Source of the DNA: JBDROX01 sp043809645
GTDB taxonomy: Bacteria; Patescibacteriota; Patescibacteriia; Magasanikbacterales; UBA922
Assembly: GCA_043809645.1 (NCBI GenBank)
Contig: JBDROX010000007.1
Span: 1-50,146 of the forward strand
Reading direction: 5' to 3'
Length of the DNA stretch: 50,146 nucleotides
Shown one piece after another: positions 1-8,508 of this stretch. A model generated the notes under the pieces. It made no database searches. It was not told the DNA's origin and saw nothing but the letters and a program-made list of their open reading frames with translations. How positions within the stretch are numbered: the first letter of the stretch is position 1; every line of letters begins with the position of its first letter. Made by a program: the position numbers and the translations under genes.

Positions 1-2018
1 CCTTCAATAATATTTTGACTATTTGCCCAGTACGAATTGATTACAAAATAGGCCTTATCTACACCTGCAAGATCCATCGCAGATTCCATAAATTGTCTTT
101 GTTGTCCTTGGTACAACATTCTTCCATACTCTGCATAGAGAGGCCCACCAGTTGGAATTGAGTAGTAGAATTGTTCACCAGTTTTTGTCAGATGGTATTT
201 TGCAAAGCTATATTTTGTGAGCGCTGCAGCAGACACCAATTGATTTGATAACACGATGTAGCCATATCCTTCGTTTTGTTCATGAATCCATTCTACTGCA
301 TTAAAATCTGATTGGGTTACATTGAGTCCTGGAAAGCGAGCTTTTGTGTTGTATTGTGGATAACCAAGATATAAAGAGATGGTGATAGCAATAAATATTC
401 CAGGAAAGAGGATATAAAGAAAATTTTCTCTCTTCCTCAAAAGCATTTGTAGTATTTCATGTAGACCGAACATTGCAAAGGGAAGAGCAAAGAGAAGACT
501 GAGTTTTATGAGTCTCATTGGGAAATCTCCCTGCTCATATGACACCACGTCTGGAAATACTATTAAACTTCTCAAAAGGAAAGCAGAAAGAAATATTGCT
601 ATTCCTGAAAAAAGAAAATAAGCTGAAGCTTGATTTCTTCTTTTCCAAAAGCCAAAACCTGCAAGAATAAGTATGAGGGGAATGATACACAATTGCCAGG
701 TGTAGAGGATTTCAAATACGAGAGTGGAAGTCTCTGCATACCAATATGGTCTGGTGAATAGTGAAATGAAGTTCGGTAGAGCCGAGAGAAGATTACTAAA
801 TGATGGAAATCCTAGTCCAAGCATGAGATTTCTGATAGTGAACATCATGGGCGCAAGAAGTGCTAGAACAGAAAGCAAAGCAAAGAATACTATTCGAGTA
901 TTTGTATTCTTAAGTTTTTTGATTATGTAGCCACCCAATACAAAGATAAGAAGTGGGGCTCCAACAAGTATGTGAGAGCATGCGGCGGCAAGTGCTAATA
1001 TTGCTGGAAAAATAATTGATATTTTTTTATGGAGAAAAGTAAGGATAGAAAAGACAGTAAGAATTGCAAAAAGAAAGGCGAGGTTAAATGGTGTTGTAAG
1101 ATTAAGAAATCCAATCAAAAGTGAAATAAAAGGAATGAGCCATACAAGCATTAAGCCATACTTCTTTTTTATATCCCATGCATGGTAGAGTGAAGAAGAT
1201 ATAAGTTTTGGAAGGGTGCTGGCTGCAAGGAGCGGGACAAGAAATATATCAATATAGAAAATTGGGATATGTGTAAGATGTCTGAGCCATACTATGAAGC
1301 TGTATTGGCCAATATAGTAGATCGTTTTTGGGAGAATAAATCCATGTTCGAAAATCCATTCCTGTGTTGCCCTGTGCACAAAGGCATCAAATCCAAAACC
1401 AAGTGGGTAGAGAATTGCCACAATGCTAAATGTAATAAAAAGATGCATTGAGCTAAGAAAAAAGACAAGCTTCTTGTGATTATTTTTCCAAATTATAAAG
1501 AAGAGAAGGCCTGTTGCGACTGCGAAGATGAGAAAGAATTTTGGAGAAAGAGCATGCCATGGTGACCTCATGAGTTCTGTACTGGCATTAGCAAAAAGTG
1601 TCGTTATGAGGCCAATATCAAAAAAGAATAGGCCTATTGGTAGGTAGAATGTCTTTTTTTCTTCCCCAATCTTAGTTTTATTGAGTTTTGGCTTAGTATA
1701 TATTTCTTTTGAAAAAAAGAAGGTCGTCAGTGGTAATAAGAGTGAGAGTACTATTGTGATTGAAGTGACCCCATGTAGGTAGTAAAAAACAGTATTTAGA
1801 ATTATTTGACTTGAGAGAAGGAGAAAAAAACCAAAAAAATGATTCTTTTTATCATATTTTCCTAGAAACACTACCCCAAGTATTTTTGAGAGAGGGTGCG
1901 CGTAGAGAATCATGGATAATACACCAAGAAAAGCGTTCTGGAATTGAAACATGTTCATTATACAAAAAAAAGCTCCAAGTGATGAGGCTGCGATATAGAA
2001 TGATTTTTTATTCTGCAT
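1..2018 (-). CDS. Large multi-pass GT-C-like membrane protein (3' end outside window)
   Basis: The minus frame starting at ATG 2018 is open without a stop to the left edge, at least 672 codons, so the gene is cut by the window. I walked the frame codon by codon. It is dominated by hydrophobic segments suggesting ten or more membrane helices, followed near the window edge by a soluble region containing EWIHEQNEGYGYIVLSNQ and LAGVDKAYFVINSYWANSQN. This architecture (membrane body, C-terminal extracytoplasmic domain) resembles GT-C lipid-linked sugar transferases or oligosaccharyltransferase-type proteins and is similar in plan to the plus-strand protein at 2707. It is divergent from pgsA, with 59 bp between the starts. 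Function is inferred from topology only; no catalytic motif was identified. Confidence 0.75.
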   Translation of the reverse strand, partial: MQNKKSFYIAASSLGAFFCIMNMFQFQNAFLGVLSMILYAHPLSKILGVVFLGKYDKKNHFFGFFLLLSSQIILNTVFYYLHGVTSITIVLSLLLPLTTFFFSKEIYTKPKLNKTKIGEEKKTFYLPIGLFFFDIGLITTLFANASTELMRSPWHALSPKFFLIFAVATGLLFFIIWKNNHKKLVFFLSSMHLFITFSIVAILYPLGFGFDAFVHRATQEWIFEHGFILPKTIYYIGQYSFIVWLRHLTHIPIFYIDIFLVPLLAASTLPKLISSSLYHAWDIKKKYGLMLVWLIPFISLLIGFLNLTTPFNLAFLFAILTVFSILTFLHKKISIIFPAILALAAACSHILVGAPLLIFVLGGYIIKKLKNTNTRIVFFALLSVLALLAPMMFTIRNLMLGLGFPSFSNLLSALPNFISLFTRPYWYAETSTLVFEILYTWQLCIIPLILILAGFGFWKRRNQASAYFLFSGIAIFLSAFLLRSLIVFPDVVSYEQGDFPMRLIKLSLLFALPFAMFGLHEILQMLLRKRENFLYILFPGIFIAITISLYLGYPQYNTKARFPGLNVTQSDFNAVEWIHEQNEGYGYIVLSNQLVSAAALTKYSFAKYHLTKTGEQFYYSIPTGGPLYAEYGRMLYQGQQRQFMESAMDLAGVDKAYFVINSYWANSQNIIE

Positions 2019-2022
2019 GAAA

Positions 2023-2051
2023 TTGCTTTTTTGGCTATGTAGAGCTATACT
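2023..2051 (+). promoter_or_regulatory. Promoter candidate for pgsA
   Basis: TTGCTT (2023-2028) and TATACT (2046-2051) are separated by exactly 17 nt. The start site would fall near 2058, giving a leader of about 20 nt with no Shine-Dalgarno sequence before ATG 2078. Confidence 0.5.
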
Positions 2052-2077
2052 AGGATACGCCTATTGTACAGAGAATT

Positions 2078-2701
2078 ATGAAAATCATCAATAGATTCAA
2101 GGAAAGTCATAAGGATATGTTCGAATATCTACCTGCAGAAAAGGTGCTGCTTCATGATACCTTTCTTGATAGAATTTTACTAAGATTCTTACCAAAAAGT
2201 ATTACACCAAATGGACTAAGTCTCTTTCGTATTTTGGCTACGCCAGTTGTTTTTCTCGTTATCATATATGGAAATTACACTATTGGAATCATTGCTTTTG
2301 TTCTTGTGGCCTTTACTGACGCAATTGATGGTTCTATGGCAAGGACGCAGAATAAGATTACGCTGTTTGGAAAGCTAATTGATCCTCTTGCAGACAAACT
2401 TTTTATAGGATCAATGGTGATTCTTCTTGTTTTTACCTATTTTCACTACTGGATGGGTATTGCAATTTTAGGACTTGAGATTGCCATTATTGCTGGCGCA
2501 GTCCTTATGAAAGTAAAGTTCAAAACAGTGAAAAGTGCGAATAGGTGGGGGAAGATAAAGATGATATTCCAATGTGCTGCTGTATTTGCCACACTGATTG
2601 CTCTCTTAATTGATTTTCCAGTTCTTATGACTGTTGCGGCAGGCCTCTTTGGCTTTGCTATTGGCTTTGCGATCCTCAGTCTGTTTACTGGAGGTATTTA
2701 A
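2078..2701 (+). CDS. pgsA: CDP-alcohol phosphatidyltransferase (PgsA-type)
   Basis: A 207-residue membrane enzyme that joins a CDP-activated lipid to an alcohol, most likely glycerol-3-phosphate, in phospholipid synthesis. The family signature is complete: D81-x2-D84-G85-x2-A88-R89-x8-G98-x3-D102-x3-D106, which binds the metal ions and CDP. Hydrophobic segments surround it, consistent with the usual six helices; an N-terminal stretch of about 40 residues is more polar. The stop at 2699-2701 is followed after 5 nt by the next gene, so the two are probably cotranscribed. The exact acceptor alcohol cannot be read from the sequence; phosphatidylglycerophosphate synthase is the default. Confidence 0.85.
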   Translation: MKIINRFKESHKDMFEYLPAEKVLLHDTFLDRILLRFLPKSITPNGLSLFRILATPVVFLVIIYGNYTIGIIAFVLVAFTDAIDGSMARTQNKITLFGKLIDPLADKLFIGSMVILLVFTYFHYWMGIAILGLEIAIIAGAVLMKVKFKTVKSANRWGKIKMIFQCAAVFATLIALLIDFPVLMTVAAGLFGFAIGFAILSLFTGGI

Positions 2702-2706
2702 TTAAC

Positions 2707-4950
2707 ATGAAAAAAGAGGAAAAGAATATTGTATTTATACTGGGAGTAGCTCTCCTTTTTTTAACTGGAAATTCTTGGTGGTGGAACAATTCGGTTCTTG
2801 ATATCATACTCCTTTTTCTTATCGTGGGTACGCTCGGTGTCGTTTGGAGAAATATTTTTTCTCTCATTTTTCGAATGAAACGAAAAACATTTGTTTCATA
2901 TCTCTTTGGGCTTCTCTCGACCATACTCCTTCTTGGCTTCATTAGTTCTGTCTTTGTCGTTTGGTATACACTTATGTCGATCTATGTTTGGTTTGTGTAT
3001 GTTATTTCATCTTGCATTTCACTGTTGATATACCTTCTTTCAAAAAAAACCTCAAAGAAGAAAGTAAAACAGCATCATAGTTTTCAAATTCCAGAAATTT
3101 CCAAAAAAGCACCTGTTTTTTTTCGTGGATATGCTGTACCTCTAATGGTGTATACAATTCTGTGGTCTATATGTCTCTACTTTCTTATTATTTCAAAGAG
3201 TACTGAGGTGCTCTTCTCGCCATGGCAAACAATCTCAGAATATTTTTTTCCATTCTTTTTCTTCGCAACAATACTCCTCAGCTTTTTTATTCTTTCTAAG
3301 TACAAGATCAAAACACTCCTGTTTGTCCTGATTGCCCACTCATTCTTACTCCATAGTTATTTACCTCTCTCACATGTTCAACCGTGGGGTGGTGATGTGT
3401 GGCGTCATTTGGCTGTAGAGCAACAGATGGCAGATGGGGATTTCGAGCCCCCAGTTCTCTTTGGGGACAGTGCCCAGTGGAGGGAGGTGGCTGGTGCTGA
3501 CCTGCCAGAGGCACTTGTGATTCCGCAGAAGTATTTTTATGGACAGCTGTGGGGAACAACCCTCTTTTTTCACTATACGTCTCATATTGATTTGAAGACA
3601 CTTAACATCTGGCTTGTTCCGTTTCTCTGGTCGCTCTTCCTTCCTCTTATCTTTTTTTATATTGGGAAGACACTCTTTGGTTCATGGAGAAAAGGGCTTT
3701 GGCTATCTTTTTTTAGTCTCACCCCATTTAGTTTTCAGGCCGTAGGCAGTCTATCGCTCCCAGTAAGTCTTGGGTATCTTACTTTTTTCTTTACGCTCAT
3801 GCTGTGGTTTCGGTATTTGAAGAGTGGAAGAATATTGCAAAGAAGAATTGCCCTGCTCTTTGCGATACTTATGTTATTCGGGTATACACTTCATTTTATT
3901 CTGATATGGCTTGTTATTGGAATTTCCTTTGTGGTTCGCCATGTCTTACTGAAAAAGAAGAAATCCGTTTCAATTGCTGGACTAGGAGCTTTAGGAATTT
4001 TGAGTGCTTTGTTTCTTCCGGTCCTTGAGTTTGTTGGGAGAACTAGCAACTTTCCATCGTATTGGAATTTGGCGGAACAGGGAAAGCAGATGGTGGGGCA
4101 ATTTAGTGGTTGGTATTTTGCTAGTAGCATTAGGCCGCATGATATCCTGAGTGGAAATATATTCTTCAACCATACTCCTGACTACGCCTTTTCTTCTGGG
4201 CTATTTAGCAACTGGCGATGGCACATGCTCATTGGCATGATTCTTTTTATTGGCTTAGCAAAGCTCGGCTTTTGGAGGATATTAAGGAAGAAGTCTCTGG
4301 AATTACAAGTTTTCGTTTTTTTAAGTATTTCAACGATCTTTGGATACCTCATTGGTTGGTTTATTCTTGTTGGAGATAGATCCTTCATCCGTCGTCTCGA
4401 TGTTATGCTTGCTTTTGTTATTATTGTGCTCGTCTTATTTTCTTTTGAATTCATTGTAAAATTTAAGAAAAACTCTCAATTGTTCATTGCTATTTGTTTA
4501 TTATTATTCATTTCTTGGTTTGGAATGACGGCCTATGCGTCTGGGCCAGACATGAGAGTAGTAAGTCAAGATGAGTATGATGTAGCGCAGTATGTCTGGG
4601 ATGGAATTGATATGGCTCAAGAAAAACAGTGTGTTCTTGCAGACACCTGGATTCTTCTTCCACTCGAGGCATTGTCTTCTCAGAAGATTGTTGGTGGAGG
4701 GTTTCCAATCGATAGTCAGTTTGGCCAAAAGGAGCTGGTAGTTTTGTCGAATGGTATACAGGAAAGTCCTTCTGAAGAAATTTTGAGAAATATTCATAGC
4801 ACATCAGAAAGCGGTGTGTGTGCAATTATCGCAACAAGTAAGAACATGCAGACTGCTGATAGAGATATTCTTAGCACGCTTACAAGTAGCACACCCAAAC
4901 AGATAGGGAATCATTTTATATGGATTTCTGAGTTGAAAGAGGGTTTATAA
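2707..4950 (+). CDS. GT-C-like integral membrane protein, 747 aa
   Basis: Unrecognised at family level. About a dozen hydrophobic helices span roughly residues 5-620. A first periplasmic loop around residues 220-285 contains HVQPWGGDVWRHLAVEQQMA, the acidic-loop position typical of GT-C glycosyltransferases using polyprenyl-phosphate sugars. The C-terminal ~120 residues are soluble and include DMAQEKQCVLADTWILLPLE. The overall plan matches the protein encoded divergently at 1-2018. It starts 5 nt after pgsA. A role in transferring lipid-linked sugars to surface polymers or proteins is inference; it could also be an O-antigen-ligase-like or DUF2298-like protein. Confidence 0.7.
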   Translation: MKKEEKNIVFILGVALLFLTGNSWWWNNSVLDIILLFLIVGTLGVVWRNIFSLIFRMKRKTFVSYLFGLLSTILLLGFISSVFVVWYTLMSIYVWFVYVISSCISLLIYLLSKKTSKKKVKQHHSFQIPEISKKAPVFFRGYAVPLMVYTILWSICLYFLIISKSTEVLFSPWQTISEYFFPFFFFATILLSFFILSKYKIKTLLFVLIAHSFLLHSYLPLSHVQPWGGDVWRHLAVEQQMADGDFEPPVLFGDSAQWREVAGADLPEALVIPQKYFYGQLWGTTLFFHYTSHIDLKTLNIWLVPFLWSLFLPLIFFYIGKTLFGSWRKGLWLSFFSLTPFSFQAVGSLSLPVSLGYLTFFFTLMLWFRYLKSGRILQRRIALLFAILMLFGYTLHFILIWLVIGISFVVRHVLLKKKKSVSIAGLGALGILSALFLPVLEFVGRTSNFPSYWNLAEQGKQMVGQFSGWYFASSIRPHDILSGNIFFNHTPDYAFSSGLFSNWRWHMLIGMILFIGLAKLGFWRILRKKSLELQVFVFLSISTIFGYLIGWFILVGDRSFIRRLDVMLAFVIIVLVLFSFEFIVKFKKNSQLFIAICLLLFISWFGMTAYASGPDMRVVSQDEYDVAQYVWDGIDMAQEKQCVLADTWILLPLEALSSQKIVGGGFPIDSQFGQKELVVLSNGIQESPSEEILRNIHSTSESGVCAIIATSKNMQTADRDILSTLTSSTPKQIGNHFIWISELKEGL

Positions 4951-4991
4951 AATTGTAAGCCATACAAGTACACACATTAAGTTTTTTATAT

Positions 4992-5393
4992 ATGCCAGAT
5001 TGTATCTTTTGTAAAATTGTAGGTAGGGATATTCCAAATTACACTGTGTATGAAGATAATCATGTTCTTGCATTCTTGGATATCAATCCAATAGCAAAAG
5101 GCCACACTGTGCTCATCCCAAAAGTTCACGCAGAGACAGTATTTGATCTCAATGATGAACTTGAAAAAGAGCTTTTTCCTGCTATCGACCATGTCATGAG
5201 TATACTTCAGGACAAATTGAGCCCAGACGGGTTCAATGTTGGTTGGAATCATCTGGGGGCTGGAGGTCAGGTGGTCCTACATCTGCATATTCACATTATT
5301 CCACGGTGGGATTGTGATGGTGGTGGAAATATTCATTCTGTAATTAATAATCCAGGAAGTGTGTCGGTTGAGGACGTCGCTTCTAAATTTTAG
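4992..5393 (+). CDS. HIT family hydrolase
   Basis: 133 residues, the full length of a Hint-type HIT protein. The catalytic histidine triad H97-L-H99-I-H101-I-I is intact in the C-terminal half, and the N-terminus has the typical C4-x2-C7 pair (DCIFCKIV). HIT enzymes cleave nucleoside phosphoramidates or dinucleotides such as AMP-lysine or Ap4A. The stop is 3 nt before the Nudix gene, suggesting a two-gene nucleotide clean-up operon. Substrate cannot be assigned from sequence. Confidence 0.9.
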   Translation: MPDCIFCKIVGRDIPNYTVYEDNHVLAFLDINPIAKGHTVLIPKVHAETVFDLNDELEKELFPAIDHVMSILQDKLSPDGFNVGWNHLGAGGQVVLHLHIHIIPRWDCDGGGNIHSVINNPGSVSVEDVASKF

Positions 5394-5396
5394 TGT

Positions 5397-5996
5397 ATGA
5401 AGCATCTCAAAAAACTCTCTGAAGAAACACTTCATCAGAATCCTTGGTGGCAGTTGAAGCATGACGTTTTCGAAAAGCCAAGTGGAGGGCCAGCCGACTA
5501 CTTTTATGCTGAGACGAATGGGATGAGTATGGTTATTCCAGTACTTTCTGATGGAAGAATTATCCTTGTAGTGCAGTACAGATATTTATTTGATAAGCCA
5601 AGTATTGAATTTCCTGGTGGAGGAATCAAAGAGGGAAGTGATTCACTCAAAACTGCGCAGGAGGAGCTTTACCAAGAAACAGGGTGGGTTGGTGCAGAGT
5701 ACAATAAAATAGCAAAGTTTGAACCTGCAAATGGATATGTAAAGGATGAGGCACATGTCTATATCACGCACGCTGTGGATCAGCACGAGGCACGGCCAGA
5801 TGAGACAGAAGATATTGAGCTTATCTACAGAAGGCCAGATGAGATAGAGGAGATGATAAAAAGAAATGATATCTGGGATGGGATGAGCGTGGCAGCGTGG
5901 TGTTATGCGAGACATATGTTTTTTAAAGAATTGTATCCAGAAGAGATACCGGTTATCCAAAGTATTCTGAAAAATTTTTTTGACACAGACAAATAA
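5397..5996 (+). CDS. Nudix hydrolase, ADP-ribose pyrophosphatase-like
   Basis: 199 residues with a Nudix box at about residues 75-98. The core EELYQETGW matches REUxEExGU, but the R is E, one of the two catalytic glutamates is Q94, and the upstream conserved E position is S81. The extended N-terminal half and the length match the ADP-ribose pyrophosphatase group (NudF/NUDT5-like). It starts 3 nt after the HIT gene. The degenerate box means either altered metal binding or that nearby acidic residues compensate; hydrolysis of a nucleoside diphosphate linked to another moiety is the family role. Confidence 0.8.
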   Translation: MKHLKKLSEETLHQNPWWQLKHDVFEKPSGGPADYFYAETNGMSMVIPVLSDGRIILVVQYRYLFDKPSIEFPGGGIKEGSDSLKTAQEELYQETGWVGAEYNKIAKFEPANGYVKDEAHVYITHAVDQHEARPDETEDIELIYRRPDEIEEMIKRNDIWDGMSVAAWCYARHMFFKELYPEEIPVIQSILKNFFDTDK

Positions 5997-6008
5997 TCGT
6001 TCTACTAT

Positions 6009-6404
6009 ATGGCAAGTGAAGAAAAAAACACAAAATTTATTACCAGGTATGCCTTTGAGAAAGACAAAAGCAGACCCGGTCGATCTCTTCAGTCTGTGAA
6101 GGTTGGGGGAGTCTTTATTTCGCGTCTCGAGGTAGAGCCAGGAAAAGTTGTGGGAAATATCTATTACGAAAAGACCAATCTCATTTTCTTTGTGGAGAGA
6201 GGCCAACTAGATTTCAAGAGTCTACAACTCAATACAGGAGAGAGGGATGAACGATTTTTTCGTTCTGGTGATGGGATTATACACGTTCCACCGAATGTGG
6301 CACTGGCATTTTATAATAGGTTTTCAAATCTTGCAGTTGTTATCATGCTTTCTGATCAACCCGTTCGGTCAGTGGATCAAAAAGAATACATACTATTTAT
6401 ATAA
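6009..6404 (+). CDS. Small cupin-like protein next to rmlB
   Basis: 131 residues predicted to be mostly beta strands with cupin-type spacing (LEVEPGKVVGNIYYEKTN ... FFVERGQLDF ... SGDGIIHVPPNVALAFYN). The glycine and proline turn positions fit a single-domain cupin such as sugar-nucleotide epimerases or ketoisomerases (RmlC or WxcM-like), but the usual His cluster of RmlC is not evident. It ends 1 nt before the rmlB start codon, so translation is probably coupled. A sugar-nucleotide role is inferred from context. Confidence 0.6.
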   Translation: MASEEKNTKFITRYAFEKDKSRPGRSLQSVKVGGVFISRLEVEPGKVVGNIYYEKTNLIFFVERGQLDFKSLQLNTGERDERFFRSGDGIIHVPPNVALAFYNRFSNLAVVIMLSDQPVRSVDQKEYILFI

Positions 6405-6405
6405 T

Positions 6406-7428
6406 ATGAAATTACTTGTTACTGGTGGGGCTGGGTTTATCGGCTCGAACTTTATTCATTACTGGCTAAAGAATCATCCAGAAGATACAGTGGTGAATTT
6501 TGACCTGCTCACATATGCAGGAAATCTGGAAAATCTCAAAGAAATTGAGAATAATCCAAACTATACATTTGTAAAAGGGGATATTTGTGACAGAGATGCA
6601 GTTATGGAGGTAATGAAGGATGTTGATATCGTTGTGCACTTCGCAGCAGAGAGTCACGTTGATCGATCTATCATTGATTCAAGTAGTTTTATTAGAACCA
6701 ATGTGCTTGGAACTGGAGTATTGCTCCAAGCTGCCAAGGCTCTTGGAAAAAGATTTCATCATGTATCGACTGACGAGGTGTATGGTGCTCTGGATCCACA
6801 CGACGCGCCTTTTGATGAGAATACATCCTACGCACCAAGGAGTCCGTATGCAGCATCCAAAGCATCTTCTGATCACCTTGTACGGGCATACTTTACAACA
6901 TATGGATTGCCGGTCACAATTTCAAATTGTTCGAATAATTATGGACCATGGCAGTTTCCAGAAAAAATTATTCCTCTTTTTATCTCAAATTTGAAAGAAG
7001 GGAAGACTGTGCCTGTGTATGGAGATGGCATGCAGGTGAGAGATTGGATCCATGTAGAAGATCATAATCGGGGAGTTGGCCTTATTATCCAAAAGGGGAA
7101 GATAGGGGAAACCTATTGTCTAGGAGGAAAAGATAGTGAGGTTGCCAATATTGATCTCACAAAAAAACTTCTTCACCTTCTGGGTAGAGATGAGTCTGCA
7201 ATTGAGTATGTCAAAGATAGACCAGGTCACGACAGGAGATATGCAATAGACTATTCAAAAGCAACCCGAGAACTTGGTTGGGAGCCACAGATAGATTTTG
7301 AAGAAGGTCTGAAAAAGACAGTGGATTGGTATCTTCATCATCTCGAATGGGTGGAGCGGTGTAAGAGTGGTGATTATCAGGATTATTATGATGAGTGGTA
7401 CAAAAATGAATTAAGAATTAAGAATTAA
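6406..7428 (+). CDS. rmlB: dTDP-glucose 4,6-dehydratase
   Basis: 340 residues from ATG 6406. An in-frame start at 6247 lies inside the cupin gene and would add 53 non-conserved residues, so I rejected it. The protein opens with the Rossmann motif TGGAGFIGSN (residues 6-15), has the substrate and catalytic signature STDEVYG (121-127) and the active-site Y148-x3-K152. It converts dTDP-glucose to dTDP-4-keto-6-deoxyglucose, the second step of dTDP-rhamnose synthesis, in the cytosol. The next gene supplies the following steps and a matching RmlA is at 15868. Confidence 0.93.
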   Translation: MKLLVTGGAGFIGSNFIHYWLKNHPEDTVVNFDLLTYAGNLENLKEIENNPNYTFVKGDICDRDAVMEVMKDVDIVVHFAAESHVDRSIIDSSSFIRTNVLGTGVLLQAAKALGKRFHHVSTDEVYGALDPHDAPFDENTSYAPRSPYAASKASSDHLVRAYFTTYGLPVTISNCSNNYGPWQFPEKIIPLFISNLKEGKTVPVYGDGMQVRDWIHVEDHNRGVGLIIQKGKIGETYCLGGKDSEVANIDLTKKLLHLLGRDESAIEYVKDRPGHDRRYAIDYSKATRELGWEPQIDFEEGLKKTVDWYLHHLEWVERCKSGDYQDYYDEWYKNELRIKN

Positions 7429-7433
7429 GAATT

Positions 7434-8318
7434 ATGAAGATTTTAATATTGGGAAAAGGTTTTGTGGCGACGCGATGCATTGATGCGTGGAGTGACGCTG
7501 TGATGCCTGGGACAAAGATTCATACAAAGCAGGACATGCTTGATTTGCTTGACGAACATAAGCCAGATGTTGTGCTTAATGCTGCTGGTGTCACGGGTCG
7601 ACCGAATGTCGATTGGTGTGATGATCATCAGGTTGAGACTATTGAAGGGAACACAGTGCTCCCAATTGTCGTAGCGCTAGCGTGCCAGGAAAATGGAGTG
7701 TATATGCTCCATGTTGGATCTGGTTGTATTTTTTATGGGGACTCACCGCATGATGATAAGAGGTGGCGAGAGAAAGATTTTGGAAATCCAGAGGTTGTGT
7801 ATTCAAAATCGAAATACGCTGCAGACCTTGCCCTTTCTGTTTTTGATAATATAGGTATTGCTCGCATACGTATGCCAATCGACTGGATTCCATCAGAGCG
7901 AAACTTGATAGATAAGCTGGCTAACTATACAAAGATTATTGATGTAGGGAATAGTGTGACGATTGTTGAAGATATGAAGGATGTGTTTCGTCAGCTTCTC
8001 GAGAAAAAGGCAGCAGGAATATTTCATGTCACAAATCCAGGAACGCTCAAACATAGAGAAATAATGGAGCTCTACAAAGAGCTCGTCGATCCAGGACACA
8101 CGAATGAATGGATTGATAATGATGAGCTGGTCAAGCAAGGACTTGCAACCAAAGGACGATCAAATAATTTTCTTGCGTCAGAGAATCTAGAAAAGATTGG
8201 AATTTATATGCGAGATGTCCATGAAGCAATTCGCGAGACGATGGAGAAATATGCAAAGGCGAAGAAAGATGGAATCCACTCAGATCAAGGACCGAGTGGG
8301 GGAGTGTGTGGGGTTTAG
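7434..8318 (+). CDS. NRS/ER-like dTDP-4-keto-sugar epimerase/reductase
   Basis: 294 residues of the short-chain dehydrogenase fold: a glycine-rich start (LILGKGFVATR), NAAGVTGRPNVDWC at 49-62, and catalytic Y123-x3-K127 (YSKSK). From memory, several segments closely match the plant bifunctional nucleotide-rhamnose synthase/epimerase-reductase (AAGVTGRPNVDWC, SGCIF, RIRMPI, FHVTNPG, RSNN) more than bacterial RmlD. That enzyme does both 3,5-epimerisation and 4-reduction, which would explain why no clear RmlC is present. It follows rmlB by 5 nt across a short AAGAATTA direct repeat. Bifunctionality is inference. Confidence 0.75.
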   Translation: MKILILGKGFVATRCIDAWSDAVMPGTKIHTKQDMLDLLDEHKPDVVLNAAGVTGRPNVDWCDDHQVETIEGNTVLPIVVALACQENGVYMLHVGSGCIFYGDSPHDDKRWREKDFGNPEVVYSKSKYAADLALSVFDNIGIARIRMPIDWIPSERNLIDKLANYTKIIDVGNSVTIVEDMKDVFRQLLEKKAAGIFHVTNPGTLKHREIMELYKELVDPGHTNEWIDNDELVKQGLATKGRSNNFLASENLEKIGIYMRDVHEAIRETMEKYAKAKKDGIHSDQGPSGGVCGV

Positions 8319-8346
8319 TAGAAAGTTGAAAGTATAAAGTATAAAG

Positions 8347-8372
8347 ACAACCCTTTCAGTGGTTGTTTTTTT
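8347..8372 (+). terminator. Rho-independent terminator after the rhamnose genes
   Basis: ACAACC (8347-8352) pairs with GGTTGT (8361-8366) around an 8-nt loop and is followed by a T run to 8372. It closes the 4992-8318 gene set. Confidence 0.7.
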
Positions 8373-8425
8373 GTCAGAATATGCTAGACTCATGGTTGCA
8401 TAATTCGTTGCAATAGAAATAAACC

Positions 8426-8462
8426 AGGAGGATGTTTTTTTTGACAAAAGAGAAAAAAAGAA
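8426..8462 (+). promoter_or_regulatory. Shine-Dalgarno AGGAGG plus A7 run: possible shifted start of the next gene
   Basis: AGGAGG (8426-8431) is a perfect Shine-Dalgarno, unlike most genes around it. TTG 8441 lies 9 nt downstream and opens a frame that stops at 8474. The downstream CDS is in the -1 frame, whose codons look coding back to about 8464 but which contains no ATG, GTG or TTG between its stop at 8401 and GTG 8509. A -1 slip at the A7 run (8453-8459) would join the two. ATG 8432 touches the Shine-Dalgarno and is unlikely to be used. Confidence 0.5.
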
Positions 8463-8508
8463 GACGTCGCCAGTAGTAGATTGCCGACACTACCTCGGTG
8501 GTCGGGTC

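Noticed and set aside
7416..7437. Tandem AAGAATTA repeat before the NRS/ER gene, and similar ATTATAAA runs at 15790 and 21955
   Set aside because: Short simple AT repeats at gene junctions; no evidence of CRISPR or regulatory function.
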